DNA of 64,000 nt from Paracidovorax avenae ATCC 19860. GTDB lineage: Bacteria; Pseudomonadota; Gammaproteobacteria; Burkholderiales; Burkholderiaceae_C. Positions 8,619 through 18,554 of the stretch are shown here, piece after piece (position 1 is the first letter of the stretch; every line of letters begins with the position of its first letter). Position numbers and translations under genes: made by a program. The notes below the pieces were generated by a model. It was not told where the DNA came from. It did not search any database and saw only the letters and a program-made list of their open reading frames with translations. The stretch lies in contig NC_015138.1 of assembly GCF_000176855.2 (NCBI RefSeq), positions 1,674,001 through 1,738,000 of the forward strand, read 5' to 3'.

Positions 8619-9977
8619 ATGTCCATGCAGAACTCCGTCAACGTTTTCGCCTCCGGCCATCCGGGCCAGCCCGCCGGGGCCGTCCCCGCGTCCGCGCCGC
8701 CCGGCGGCACCGGTGCCGAGTCCGGCGCCAAGCCGTCGGGCCTGCCCGATGTCGTGAGCGGCGGCAATCCGCTCGTGGCCGCGGCCAATACCCTGCTGAA
8801 CCTCATTCCGCAGATCCGCCGCATGGCGACCAATCCCGATCCCGCGGCATTCCAGCACTACCTGCTCGAATGCATCCGGCATTTCGAGAGCCGGGCGGGC
8901 GGCGCTGGCGTGCCGATGGAAACCATCATCGGCGCGCGCTACTGCATCTGCACCGCGATCGACGAGGCGGCGGCCCAGACCCCGTGGGGCGGCTCGGGCG
9001 TGTGGCCGCAGTACAGCCTGCTCGTGGCACTGCACAACGAGACCTGGGGCGGGGAGAAGTTCTTCCAGTTGCTGTCCAAGCTGGTGCAGACGCCCCACCA
9101 GCACATCGACCTCATCGAGCTCATGTACTTCTGCCTGACGCTCGGTTTCGAGGGGCGCTATCACGTCATCGACAACGGGCGCAGCCAGCTGGAGAGCCTG
9201 AAGGCCCGGCTGCTGCAGGTGATCGAGAGCACCCGCGGGGACCGCAGCGGCGCACTGTCCCTGCACTGGCGCGGCGTGCAGCGCGCGGCGGTGCCGCCCT
9301 GGAGCCTGGTGCCGTTCTGGGTGGCGGCCGCGCTGACCCTGCTCATCGCCTTCCTGATCTTCCTCTGGTTCAACTACCGGCTGGCATCGCGCTCGGACGA
9401 GCTGTTCGCCGCGATCAATGCGATCCGCTTGCCGAAGATGCCTTCCGTGGTGGCCGTGGCGCCGCCGAAGCCCCGCCTGCGCCAGTTCCTGGAGCCCGAG
9501 ATCCGCGAAGGCCTGGTCGAGGTGAACGACCAGGCGGACCGCAGCACCGTAACCCTGCGCGGGGACGGCCTGTTCGAGCCGGCCTCCACCGAGGTCAAGC
9601 CGCGCTATGTCGCGGTGATCCAGCGTGTCGCGTCCGCGCTCAATGAAGTGTCCGGCAAGGTGGTGGTGAACGGGTACTCCGACAACCAGCCGATCCGCAC
9701 GGCACGCTTCCCTTCGAACTGGCACCTGTCGCAGGAGCGCGCCCAGGCCGTCGCGGCGATGCTGCAGAGGACCATCACCGACGGCTCCCGGGTGAAGGCC
9801 GAAGGCCGTGCCGAGAGCGACCCGATCGCCCCCAACAGCACGCCGGAGGGCCGGGCGCTGAACCGGCGGGTGGAGATCGTGCTGCTGGTTCCGCCCCAGG
9901 CCCGCGATGCCGAGCTGCAGCTGACCCCCGGCCCGGCTGCCGCCGGCACGCCCGCTCCCGGCACACCGAAGAACTAA
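8619..9977 (+). CDS. tssL: TssL with C-terminal OmpA-like peptidoglycan-binding domain
   Basis: 452 residues from the ATG at 8619, eight bases after tssK; an upstream in-frame start would run into tssK. An Ala/Pro/Gly-rich tail is followed by the cytoplasmic DotU-like helical domain (about 55-220), including ARYCICTAIDEAAAQTPWG. One membrane segment lies at about 228-252. The periplasmic part ends with an OmpA-like domain (about 320-430; VVVNGYSDNQPIR, LSQERAQAVAAML, NRRVEIVLL). This 'extended' TssL needs no separate TagL/TagP to hold on to peptidoglycan. It is an inner-membrane member of the TssJLM complex. Confidence 0.95.
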   Translation: MSMQNSVNVFASGHPGQPAGAVPASAPPGGTGAESGAKPSGLPDVVSGGNPLVAAANTLLNLIPQIRRMATNPDPAAFQHYLLECIRHFESRAGGAGVPMETIIGARYCICTAIDEAAAQTPWGGSGVWPQYSLLVALHNETWGGEKFFQLLSKLVQTPHQHIDLIELMYFCLTLGFEGRYHVIDNGRSQLESLKARLLQVIESTRGDRSGALSLHWRGVQRAAVPPWSLVPFWVAAALTLLIAFLIFLWFNYRLASRSDELFAAINAIRLPKMPSVVAVAPPKPRLRQFLEPEIREGLVEVNDQADRSTVTLRGDGLFEPASTEVKPRYVAVIQRVASALNEVSGKVVVNGYSDNQPIRTARFPSNWHLSQERAQAVAAMLQRTITDGSRVKAEGRAESDPIAPNSTPEGRALNRRVEIVLLVPPQARDAELQLTPGPAAAGTPAPGTPKN

Positions 9978-9980
9978 AAC

Positions 9981-12900
9981 ATGCTGCGCAAGATCTTTTC
10001 TTTCTTCTTCAACCGGATCACGCTGGTGCTGTGCGGCCTGGTGCTGCTCAGCCTGCTAGTCTGGTTCGTCGGTCCGCTGGTCTATATCAAGCCCTATCAG
10101 CCCCTCGAAAGCGAGGCGGTGCGCGGCTGGATCATCGCCGCGCTGTTCGGCATCTGGTTCCTGCGCCTGTTCATCCGTTGGTGGCGTGCCAAGGAGATGA
10201 ACGCACGCCTGCTGGGCCAGCTGGCCCGCATCGGGGCGTCGGATGCCTCCACTCCCGAGGCCGGCCCCGGCAAGGAAGAGGTGGCCGAACTCGAGAAGCG
10301 CTTCAAGGAGGCGGTCGATGTCCTGGGCAAGACGCGTTTCGGACAAGCGGAGCAGGGGTGGTTCGGGCGCCTGTCGCGGCGCTATGTCTACCAGTTGCCC
10401 TGGTACCTCATCATCGGCTCGCCGGGCTCGGGCAAGACCACGGCACTGGTCAACTCGGGCCTCGACTTTCCGCTGGCCGCCCAGTTCGGCAAGGCGTCGA
10501 TCCGTGGCGTCGGCGGCACGCGCAACTGCGACTGGTGGTTCACCGACCAGGCCGTCCTGCTGGACACCGCCGGCCGCTACACCACGCAGGAAAGCGACGC
10601 GGCACAGGACAGTGCCGCATGGTCGGGTTTCCTGAACCTGCTGCGGCGCTTCCGCGGACGCCAGCCCATCAACGGCGTGCTGGTGACGCTCAGCGTGCAG
10701 GAGCTGCTGAGCGGCGGCGATGCGGAGCGCGAGCGCCTGGCCCGGTTGATCGGCCTGCGCCTGGCGGAGCTGTGCGAGGGCCTGTCCATCAAGTTCCCGG
10801 TGTACGTGCTGGTCACCAAGACCGACCTGCTGGCGGGCTTCAATGAGTTCTTCGGGAACATGACCCGCGAGGAGCGGGCCCAGGTCTGGGGCTTCACCAA
10901 TCCCTACGTGGAAGGGCAGGCGCAGGAAGATCCGGGAGTGCAGTTCCGCAAGGAATTCGACGGCCTGGCCGACCAGATCAACCGGCTGCTGCCGCAGCGG
11001 CTGCTGGCCGAGCCCGACCTGGCGCGGCGCGGCCAGATTTACGGCCTGCCGCAGCAGTTCGTCGGGCTGCGGGACGTGGTCCAGCAGACGCTCTCGACGA
11101 TCTTCGCCTCTTCGCGGTTCAAGGAGAAGCCGCTGTTCCGCGGCGTCTATTTCACCAGCGGCACCCAGGAAGGCATGCCATTCGACCGGGTGCTGTCGGC
11201 CCTGTCGCGGCGCTTTTCGGTGTCGCCTCCGGCCAACCTGGCCGGGGAAGGGCGCGCGGGCAAGAGCTACTTCATCGAGACCCTGCTCAAGGGGGTCATC
11301 TTCAACGAGGCCGGGCTGACGGGGCGCAATGCCAAGAAGGAACGACAGCTCCGGCTACTGCAGGCCGCCGGCTTCTTCGCCCTCGCTGCAGGGCTGGCGG
11401 GCGCCACCATCGCCTGGACGATCAGCCACGGCAACAACCAGAAGTACCTGGACGAGGTGGCCGCGAAGGTGCCCACGCTCAAGCAGGCCGTGGAGGAGTC
11501 GCGCGACGCGGACCCGGAGAACATGGTGGCACTGCTGCCGTTGCTCAACCATGCCGAATCCCTGGCGACGAGCCAGCGCTACACCGGCGACTCGCCGCCG
11601 CTCAGCTGGCGCTACGGGCTGCTGCAGGTGCCCAAGGTGCAGACCGCGGCCGATGCGACCTACATGCGCCTGCTGGAGGATGCCTGGCTGCCCCGCCTGG
11701 CCCGGCACCTGCGCAATTCGCTGCAGCAGGCTTCGACGGCCAATCCCGAGGCCAGCTACGAAGCGCTCAAGGTCTACCTGATGCTCTACGATCCGGAGCG
11801 CTTCAACCCCCGCGTGGTCAAGGCCTGGATGCTCAACGAGTGGGAATCCACGCTGCCTCCGGCGCTGGTGCAGTCGGGCATGCTGGACCAGTTGGCCCAC
11901 CACCTCGACCGGCTCATGGAAGACCGCGCCCTGGTGTCGCCGATCCCGATCGACCAGCCGCTGGTGGACGAGGTGCGCCAGCGGCTGGCGCAGCTGTCGC
12001 CCGCGCAGCGGGCGTACAGCCGGCTCAAGCAGCTGCTGACCACGGGCACCGCGCTACCGCCGGATTTCACGCTGGTGCGCGCGGCCGGCCCCGAGGCCCC
12101 GCAGGTCTTCACCCGGCGCAGCGGCAAGCCGCTCACGCAGGGGATCTCGGGTCTCTTCACCTATGACGGCTACTACGGTGTTTTCTCGCACGAACTGCCG
12201 AAGGTGACCGCGCTGCTGGCGCAGGAGGAGACCTGGGTCCTGGGCAAGGCGCAGGGGCAGCGCAGCGTGGCCAACGAGGTCATGACCGGCCAGCTCGCGC
12301 TGGAGGTCAAGCGCCTCTACCTCATGGAATATGCCAAGGTCTGGGAGGACTTCCTCGCCGATGTGCGGCCTGTGCAGATGGCGTCGCTCGACCAGGCCGG
12401 CGAGCAGGCGCGGCTGTATTCGTCTGCCAATTCCAGCCTGGAGCAGTTCATCCGTGCCGTGGCCAAGGAAACCACGCTGGGGCAGAAGCCCGGTGCGGGG
12501 GGCAGCAGCACCAGCAGCTGGCTGGGCGAGAAGATCAACCGCATCAAGGAGGAGCAGGAGCAGCTCAGCCGCCTGACCGGCAAGCGGGTGAACGTCGGCG
12601 GGCTCGCGGCCACCAGCAGCAACCTGGAAGCCGACCTGGTGGATTTCCGTTTCCGCGAATACCGCCGCCTCGCCGCCTCCAATGGATCGGGCCCCGCGCC
12701 CATCACCGCCAGCCTGCAGGTGCTCAACGAAGCGGCTGCGGTCATTTCGTCCGCGCGCCAGCAGATCAGTGCCGGCGGCACCGTGCCCGCATCGCTGTCG
12801 CCGGCCCTGGAGCGCGTGCGCATGGAGGCCAAGCGCGTGCCGCCGCCGCTCAACACCATGTACGAGGACCTGGCATCGTCCACGTCGGCGCTGGTCGGCC

Positions 12901-13613
12901 GCGATGTGCGCGCGACCGTGGGCAGCAACCTCAATGCCACCATCGGTACGTTCTGCCGCCGCGCGATCGGCGGGCGCTATCCCTTCACCAAGGGATCGTC
13001 CAGCGACGTGACGAGCGATGACTTCGCCAGCCTGTTCTCGCCGGGCGGCATGATGGACGAGTTCTTCCGCAACACCCTGCAGCCGATGGTGGACATCTCC
13101 GCCACGCCCTGGCGCTTCCGCCAGGGCGTCGATGGAACGCCGGTCGGCGGGTCGGCCGCGCTGGCGTCGTTCCAGCGCGCCGCGACCATCCGCGACGTGT
13201 ATTTCCGGGCGGGCGGCAAGGTCCCGTCCATCCGCATGGACATCAAGCCCCTGGAGATGGACGCCTCCATTTCCCAGATGGTGCTGGACATCGACGGCGA
13301 GGTGCTGCGCTACCAGCACGGCCCGCAGATCCCGAAGTCGATGACCTGGCCCGGTACCCGGGGCACGGGGCAGGTCCGCCTGCAGCTCACCGGGGGCGGA
13401 GCCGAGAACACCGGCCTGGTGACCGAGGGGCCCTGGGCCGTGCATCGTTTCTTCGACAAGGCCCAGATCCTGCCGGGCAGCACGCCCGAGCGCTTCGTCG
13501 CCGCGTTCGACATCGGCGGGCGCAAGCTGCGCTTCGAGGTCACCACGGGCAGTGTGCTCAACCCGTTCCGTCTCAAGGCCATGGAGGAATTCGCGTGTCC
13601 TGGCAATCTCTGA
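9981..13613 (+). CDS. tssM: TssM (IcmF), inner-membrane core of the T6SS
   Basis: 1210 residues. Two membrane segments near the start (about 8-30 and 50-68) and a third at about 455-477 enclose a cytoplasmic NTPase-like domain with an intact Walker A motif GSPGSGKT (146-153) and DTAGRY downstream. The long periplasmic part ends in the IcmF C-terminal beta domains that contact TssJ. Length and layout match the family. It starts three bases after tssL, and its 3' end overlaps tagF by 19 bases. It forms the trans-envelope channel with TssJ and TssL. Confidence 0.96.
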   Translation: MLRKIFSFFFNRITLVLCGLVLLSLLVWFVGPLVYIKPYQPLESEAVRGWIIAALFGIWFLRLFIRWWRAKEMNARLLGQLARIGASDASTPEAGPGKEEVAELEKRFKEAVDVLGKTRFGQAEQGWFGRLSRRYVYQLPWYLIIGSPGSGKTTALVNSGLDFPLAAQFGKASIRGVGGTRNCDWWFTDQAVLLDTAGRYTTQESDAAQDSAAWSGFLNLLRRFRGRQPINGVLVTLSVQELLSGGDAERERLARLIGLRLAELCEGLSIKFPVYVLVTKTDLLAGFNEFFGNMTREERAQVWGFTNPYVEGQAQEDPGVQFRKEFDGLADQINRLLPQRLLAEPDLARRGQIYGLPQQFVGLRDVVQQTLSTIFASSRFKEKPLFRGVYFTSGTQEGMPFDRVLSALSRRFSVSPPANLAGEGRAGKSYFIETLLKGVIFNEAGLTGRNAKKERQLRLLQAAGFFALAAGLAGATIAWTISHGNNQKYLDEVAAKVPTLKQAVEESRDADPENMVALLPLLNHAESLATSQRYTGDSPPLSWRYGLLQVPKVQTAADATYMRLLEDAWLPRLARHLRNSLQQASTANPEASYEALKVYLMLYDPERFNPRVVKAWMLNEWESTLPPALVQSGMLDQLAHHLDRLMEDRALVSPIPIDQPLVDEVRQRLAQLSPAQRAYSRLKQLLTTGTALPPDFTLVRAAGPEAPQVFTRRSGKPLTQGISGLFTYDGYYGVFSHELPKVTALLAQEETWVLGKAQGQRSVANEVMTGQLALEVKRLYLMEYAKVWEDFLADVRPVQMASLDQAGEQARLYSSANSSLEQFIRAVAKETTLGQKPGAGGSSTSSWLGEKINRIKEEQEQLSRLTGKRVNVGGLAATSSNLEADLVDFRFREYRRLAASNGSGPAPITASLQVLNEAAAVISSARQQISAGGTVPASLSPALERVRMEAKRVPPPLNTMYEDLASSTSALVGRDVRATVGSNLNATIGTFCRRAIGGRYPFTKGSSSDVTSDDFASLFSPGGMMDEFFRNTLQPMVDISATPWRFRQGVDGTPVGGSAALASFQRAATIRDVYFRAGGKVPSIRMDIKPLEMDASISQMVLDIDGEVLRYQHGPQIPKSMTWPGTRGTGQVRLQLTGGGAENTGLVTEGPWAVHRFFDKAQILPGSTPERFVAAFDIGGRKLRFEVTTGSVLNPFRLKAMEEFACPGNL

Positions 13614-14308
13614 TGCCGTGGTCCCGCGCGCAGCCGCGCGTGGCCTGGTTCGGGAAGCTGCCCGGCCAGGGGGACTTCGTGGGCCGGCGCATGCCGCGGG
13701 CCATGAGCGGTGCCTGGGACGAGTGGCTGAGCCATGGCCTGGGGCACCTCCGGTCCACCGCCCATGGCGACTGGGAGCGCACGTTCACGCAGTCGCCGCT
13801 GTGGTCGTTCGTGGCCAGCGGCAGCAAGGGTGCCGCGCCGTCGTGCGGCGTGCTCGCGCCCAGCATCGACCGCGTGGGGCGCTGTTATCCGCTCACGGTG
13901 ATGGCGGTGGGCGAGAACGGCCGGCAGGCGCTGGCCGCCGATGGCGTGCTCGGGCAGTTCTTCTCGGAAGCCTGTGATGCGGTCATCGAGGCACGCCGGC
14001 TGGCCCTGCCGGCGGATGCGCTCGACACCCGCCTCTCCCGCCTGCCCTGGCCGTTCACCGCCGCTGCGGCGGACAGCAAGGGGCAGGGCGGCGACATGGC
14101 GGGCATCCTCTCCGACCTCGGCATGGGCGGGGCCGCCGGCCGTGGCGAGGCGATGTTCTCCCGCGGGCGCGACATCCTGCGCGCGGGGCAGGCCGCGAGC
14201 TTCTGGTGGTCCCATCCGCCCGGAGCCGGGGGCCGCAGCTGCGAGCACTGGGGCGACCCCAACGAAAGCCTGTTCCTGCGTCTTTTCGGCGGAGGCCCGA
14301 ATGCATAG
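13595..14308 (+). CDS. tagF: TagF, T6SS-associated post-translational regulator
   Basis: 237 residues from GTG at 13595, with GGAGGA upstream inside tssM; the reading frame overlaps the tssM end by 19 bases. The N-terminus VAWFGKLPGQGDFVGRRMP matches the TagF family (GKLPxxGDF), as does WDEWLSHGL. TagF proteins keep the system off until the phosphorylation pathway or another signal relieves them, acting on the FHA protein. Here TagF is a separate protein and is not fused to PppA as in some species. The overlap with tssM suggests coupled translation. Confidence 0.9.
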   Translation: MSWQSLMPWSRAQPRVAWFGKLPGQGDFVGRRMPRAMSGAWDEWLSHGLGHLRSTAHGDWERTFTQSPLWSFVASGSKGAAPSCGVLAPSIDRVGRCYPLTVMAVGENGRQALAADGVLGQFFSEACDAVIEARRLALPADALDTRLSRLPWPFTAAAADSKGQGGDMAGILSDLGMGGAAGRGEAMFSRGRDILRAGQAASFWWSHPPGAGGRSCEHWGDPNESLFLRLFGGGPNA

Positions 14309-14353
14309 TGTCCCGCGCCATGGCGCGGGGCGCACTGGACCGACAAATCCATC

Positions 14354-15403
14354 ATGATCGACATCGAAGAGCTTCTTGAACCCGCGGCAGACACGCCGCC
14401 CTGCGGCCAGGACCTGACCTACGACGCGGAGTTCCTGGCCCTGGAGACCGCGGCCACCGGCAAGCCGGAGCAGCAGTTCGGGGAAACGGTGATTCCCGCC
14501 GAGCCACCGGACTGGCGGGACGTGGAGCGGCGCGCCCGCGCGCTGCTCGTGCGCACGAAGGACGCGCGCGTCGCGGCCCTGCTGTGCCGGGCGCTGACCA
14601 ACATCCAGGGCGTGCGCGGCATGTCCCAGGGCGTGCAGCTGATGGCCGGGATGTTCGCCCGGTACTGGGACGACCTGCACCCGCTGCCCGAGGACGGCGA
14701 CTATTTCATGCGCATGAACGCCGTGTCCTCGCTGAACGAGATCACGGGCCTGTTGCGGGACCTGCGCCAGCAGGATTTCGTGCGGCTGCCCGGCGGCTCG
14801 ATCAGCGTACGCGATGCGGAAGCGGTGGCGCGCGGCACCGCCGCCGAAGGCGGCGCGCGCATATCGCTGGATCAACTCCGGGTGGCGCTGGCGCAGGCGT
14901 GGCAGCAGGGCGACGAGTCCCTGCGCGCCTGGAGCACGGCCAGCGAAGCGCTGCGCAGCCTGCAGACGACGTTCCGCGACCGGCTGGAAAGCTCGCAGGT
15001 TCCGGACCTGGAGCAGTTCCAGTCGCTGCTGGTGGTCCTGAACGACCTGGTGCCGCATGCGCCCATCGGGGTGGCCGATGTCGCCACGGGTGCGCCGGAG
15101 GAGGGCGCTGCTCCTGGAGCCATCGCGGTCGCGGCGGGGGCAGGTGCGGCCGGTGCGGTTGGCGAGCCCGCCGGGGTGGCCGGCAGGCCGGCAGGGCTGC
15201 GGACCCGCGACGACGCGTTGGCGCAGCTGTTGCTGGTGGCCGAGTTCCTGGAGCGCACGGAGCCCACCAACCCCGCGCCGCTGCTGATCCGCCGGGCGGC
15301 GAAGCTGATGGGCCTGAGCTTCCTCGACATCCTGCGCGAATTGTCCCCTGACAGCGTGGGCCAGGTCGAGACGATCACGGGAGGGCAAAACCCGTCGTCC
15401 TGA
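14354..15403 (+). CDS. tssA: TssA, T6SS baseplate/sheath-capping protein (short type)
   Basis: 349 residues. The N-terminal ImpA domain (about 5-130) contains PCGQDLTYDAEFLALE and PDWRDVERRARALLVRTKDARVAALL, both typical, followed by YWDDLHPLPEDGDYFMRMNAV. The C-terminal part carries an Ala/Gly-rich linker (about 255-280) and a final helical domain. The length is close to TssA1 of the Pseudomonas H1 system, the class thought to sit in the baseplate. It is separated from tssB by about 160 bases containing a possible internal promoter. Confidence 0.93.
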   Translation: MIDIEELLEPAADTPPCGQDLTYDAEFLALETAATGKPEQQFGETVIPAEPPDWRDVERRARALLVRTKDARVAALLCRALTNIQGVRGMSQGVQLMAGMFARYWDDLHPLPEDGDYFMRMNAVSSLNEITGLLRDLRQQDFVRLPGGSISVRDAEAVARGTAAEGGARISLDQLRVALAQAWQQGDESLRAWSTASEALRSLQTTFRDRLESSQVPDLEQFQSLLVVLNDLVPHAPIGVADVATGAPEEGAAPGAIAVAAGAGAAGAVGEPAGVAGRPAGLRTRDDALAQLLLVAEFLERTEPTNPAPLLIRRAAKLMGLSFLDILRELSPDSVGQVETITGGQNPSS

Positions 15404-15563
15404 TTTGGAAAACGAAATGTAACAGCGGTATTTTGTTGCCGGCTGGATACTTGTTCAGCAGGCACGCTGCCGGAAGAGGCGGTGGAGGGCCCGCCGTGCG
15501 CCAGCACAGGCGGTGAAGCCGGCCGATCTCTGTTTTTAGCCTTACGAGAGAGAAGATTTCACT
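15404..15563 (+). promoter_or_regulatory. Possible internal promoter and leader for tssBC
   Basis: The gap between tssA and tssB is the longest inside the cluster and is locally AT-richer at its start. A candidate sigma-70 promoter is TTGGAA (15405-15410), an 18-base spacer, and TATTTT (15429-15434). This would let the abundant sheath proteins be made at higher level than the upstream genes. A GAGAGAAG ribosome site lies before the tssB start. Seen by eye only; no transcription data. Confidence 0.35.
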
Positions 15564-16112
15564 ATGGTGACCTTAAGCAAGACCGGCAAGAGCGGTCAGA
15601 AGTTCATTGCCCGCAACCGGGCCCCGCGCGTGCAGATCGAGTACGACGTCGAGATCTACGGCTCCGAGAAGAAGGTGCAGATTCCCTTCGTCATGGGCGT
15701 GATGGCGGACCTCTCGGGCAAGCCGGTGGATCCCCTGCCGGAGATCGCGGACCGCAAGTTCCTCGACATCGACATCGACAACTTCGATGCCCGCATGAAG
15801 TCGATCAAGCCGCGTGCCTCGTTCAACGTGCCCAACACGCTGACGGGCGACGGCCGCCTGCACATCGACCTGACGTTCGAGAGCATGGACGACTTCTCTC
15901 CCGCCTCGATCGCGCGCAAGGTGGGCGCCCTCAACTCCCTGCTGGAAGCCCGCACCCAGTTGCACAACCTGCTGTCGTACATGGACGGCAAGCAGGGCGC
16001 GGAGGAACTGATCGGCAAGGTGCTGAAGGACCCGGCGCTGCTCAAGTCGCTGGCCGCGATGCCCAACCGGCCCGCCGGCGGCGTGACCGAGAAGACCGAC
16101 GACGCTCAGTGA
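15564..16112 (+). CDS. tssB: TssB, small T6SS sheath subunit
   Basis: 182 residues. The family pattern is clear: ARNRAPRVQIEYDVEIYG near the N-terminus, KKVQIPFVMGVMADLSG, then FLDIDIDNFDARMKSIKP. TssB pairs with TssC to build the contractile sheath around the Hcp tube. It lies immediately before tssC, the universal order. The extreme N-terminus (VTLSKTGKSGQKF) is the part that TagJ binds in Pseudomonas, and a tagJ gene is present downstream. Confidence 0.96.
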   Translation: MVTLSKTGKSGQKFIARNRAPRVQIEYDVEIYGSEKKVQIPFVMGVMADLSGKPVDPLPEIADRKFLDIDIDNFDARMKSIKPRASFNVPNTLTGDGRLHIDLTFESMDDFSPASIARKVGALNSLLEARTQLHNLLSYMDGKQGAEELIGKVLKDPALLKSLAAMPNRPAGGVTEKTDDAQ

Positions 16113-16125
16113 AAGGGACAGCCGC

Positions 16126-17625
16126 ATGAACACGACGACTTCTCTGGACGCGGTGCAGGGCACCCAGACGCTCGAAGGCAGCGAATTCACATCGCTGCTG
16201 CAAAAGGAATTCAAGCCCAAGACCGACCAGGCGCGCGAGGCGGTCGAATCGGCCGTGCAGACGCTGGCGCAGCAGGCCCTGGCCGCTTCGTCCACGCTCT
16301 CCGACGACGCCTACCAGACCGTCCAGGCCATCATCGCCGAGATCGACCGCAAGCTCTCAGAGCAGATCAACCTGATCATCCACCACAGCGAGTTCCAGCA
16401 ACTCGAGGGCGCGTGGCGCGGCCTGCACCACCTGGTCCACAACACCGAGGTGGACGAGCTGCTCAAGATCCGCGTGATGAACATCTCCAAGAAGGAGCTG
16501 CACCGTAACATGCGCCGCTTCAAGGGCGTGGGCTGGGACCAGAGCCCCATCTTCAAGAAGGTGTACGAAGAGGAATACGGCCAGTTCGGCGGCGAGCCTT
16601 TCGGCTGCCTGGTGGGTGACTACTATTTCGACCACAGCCCGCCGGACGTGGAACTGCTCGGCGAGATGGCGAAGGTGTCCGCCGCCGCCCACTGCCCGTT
16701 CATCGCCGGCGCGTCTCCCGCGATGATGCAGATGGACTCCTGGCAGGAGCTGGCCAACCCCCGCGACCTGACCAAGATCTTCACCAACACCGAGTACGCC
16801 GCGTGGCGCAGCCTGCGCGACTCCGACGATTCGAAGTACATCGGCCTCGCGATGCCGCGCTTCCTCGCGCGCCTGCCGTACGGTGCCAAGACGAACCCGG
16901 TGGACGAGTTCGACTTCGAGGAGGAAACGGCCGGCGGCGACCACAGCAAGTACGCATGGGCCAACTCCGCCTATGCCATGGCCGTGAACATCAACCGTTC
17001 GTTCAAGTACTACGGCTGGTGCACCTCGATCCGCGGGGTGGAGTCCGGTGGCGCGGTGGACAACCTGCCGGCGCACACCTTCCCGACGGACGATGGCGGC
17101 GTGGACATGAAGTGCCCGACCGAGATCGCCATCAGCGACCGGCGCGAGGCCGAACTGGCCAAGAACGGCTTCATGCCGCTGGTGCACCGCAAGAACTCCG
17201 ACGTGGCGGCCTTCATCGGCGCGCAGTCGCTGCACAAGCCGGCCGAGTACTACGATCCGGACGCCACGGCCAACGCCAACCTGTCTGCACGCCTGCCCTA
17301 CATGTTCGCGTGCTGCCGCTTCGCGCACTACCTCAAGTGCATCGTGCGCGACAAGATCGGCTCGTTCAAGGAGCGCTCCGACATGGAGCGCTGGCTCAAC
17401 GATTGGATCATGAACTACGTGGACGGCGACCCGGCCAACTCCTCGCAGGAGACCAAGGCCCGCAAGCCGCTGGCCGCGGCCGAGGTGCAGGTGGCCGAAG
17501 TGGAAGGCAACCCGGGCTACTACACGTCCAAGTTCTTCCTGCGCCCGCACTACCAGCTCGAAGGCCTGACCGTGTCCCTGCGGCTGGTCTCGAAGCTGCC
17601 GTCGGTGAAGCAGGCGGGCAACTGA
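16126..17625 (+). CDS. tssC: TssC, large T6SS sheath subunit
   Basis: 499 residues, standard length for the EvpB/VipB family. Conserved stretches include FQQLEGAWRGLHHLVHNTE, GEPFGCLVGDYYFDH, and the late RLPYMFACCRFAHYLKC. It assembles with TssB into the contractile sheath that drives injection and is later taken apart by TssH. The gene follows tssB after 13 bases with a GAAAGGGA-type ribosome site. Confidence 0.97.
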   Translation: MNTTTSLDAVQGTQTLEGSEFTSLLQKEFKPKTDQAREAVESAVQTLAQQALAASSTLSDDAYQTVQAIIAEIDRKLSEQINLIIHHSEFQQLEGAWRGLHHLVHNTEVDELLKIRVMNISKKELHRNMRRFKGVGWDQSPIFKKVYEEEYGQFGGEPFGCLVGDYYFDHSPPDVELLGEMAKVSAAAHCPFIAGASPAMMQMDSWQELANPRDLTKIFTNTEYAAWRSLRDSDDSKYIGLAMPRFLARLPYGAKTNPVDEFDFEEETAGGDHSKYAWANSAYAMAVNINRSFKYYGWCTSIRGVESGGAVDNLPAHTFPTDDGGVDMKCPTEIAISDRREAELAKNGFMPLVHRKNSDVAAFIGAQSLHKPAEYYDPDATANANLSARLPYMFACCRFAHYLKCIVRDKIGSFKERSDMERWLNDWIMNYVDGDPANSSQETKARKPLAAAEVQVAEVEGNPGYYTSKFFLRPHYQLEGLTVSLRLVSKLPSVKQAGN

Positions 17626-17749
17626 CCCTTCGGGGCGTGCGGCAGCCTCCTGCCGCGCCCGCTTGGCGGCAGGGTGGCGTGGCAGGGCGCGCCCCTGCCG
17701 CCGGTTCCCCGCCAGCGGAGAACCCATAACTACTTTTGCGGACCACCGC

Positions 17750-18538
17750 ATGCAATCCATGAATTTCGATTTCAAGCGCCCGCTGGACCGCCAGCTGGCC
17801 GAGCTCAAGGACGCGATCCGGGCCAAGCCGCAGGATGCGTCGCTGCGGGTGTTCTATTTCCAGGTCCTGGCGGTGTACGGCGAATGGCAGAAAGCGCTGG
17901 ATCAACTGCAGATCTGCGCCCAGCTGGACCGCAAGGCGGAAGCCATGGCGCGTGCCTACCGCGAGGTCATCCTCTGCGAGGTCGCGCGCCGCGACGTGTT
18001 CGCGGGCAAGCGCACGCCCAACATCGTCGGGGAGCCGCCCGAATGGCTCGGATGGATGGTGGAAGGCCTGCAGTGCCTGGCCGAGGGCCGTACCGCGCAG
18101 GCTGCGGAACTGCGCGCTGCAGCGTTCGAGCAGGCACCGGCCTCGGCCGGCGAAATCGACGGCGAGGCGTTCGAATGGATCGCCGACTCCGACGCACGCC
18201 TGGGCCCGGTCTGCGAGTTGTATGCCAACGGCAGCTACTACTGGGTGCCGTTTTCCAGCGTGTCGCAGATCGCCTTCGAGAAGCCGCAGGACCTGCGCGA
18301 CCTCGTCTGGTCGGCCTGCGAGGTCACGCTCCAGAACGGCGGCGTGATGCATGGCTTCATCCCCACGCGCTATCCGGGCTCCGAGACCGCGGAGCGCGAC
18401 GAGATCCGGCTGGCACGTGCCACCGAATGGCGCGACCTGGGAGACGACCAGGCGACGGGCTGGGGCCAGCGCGTATGGGCCACGGACCAGGGCGATGCCG
18501 CGCTGCTCGACGTGCGCCGGGTGAAGCTGTCCCATTGA
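17750..18538 (+). CDS. tagJ: TagJ (ImpE/SciE family), T6SS accessory protein
   Basis: 262 residues from the ATG at 17750; a second in-frame ATG lies at 17759 and the frame is open further upstream, so the exact start is uncertain. The N-terminal TPR-like helices (LDRQLAELKDAIRAKPQDAS, then VYGEWQKALDQLQICAQLD) and the later SYYWVPFSSVSQIAFEKP segment are typical of TagJ. In the Pseudomonas H1 system TagJ (HsiE1) binds the TssB N-terminus and modulates sheath recycling by ClpV. Position between tssC and tssE supports the assignment. Confidence 0.9.
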   Translation: MQSMNFDFKRPLDRQLAELKDAIRAKPQDASLRVFYFQVLAVYGEWQKALDQLQICAQLDRKAEAMARAYREVILCEVARRDVFAGKRTPNIVGEPPEWLGWMVEGLQCLAEGRTAQAAELRAAAFEQAPASAGEIDGEAFEWIADSDARLGPVCELYANGSYYWVPFSSVSQIAFEKPQDLRDLVWSACEVTLQNGGVMHGFIPTRYPGSETAERDEIRLARATEWRDLGDDQATGWGQRVWATDQGDAALLDVRRVKLSH

Positions 18539-18554
18539 CCGGAGAGCGCGGGCC

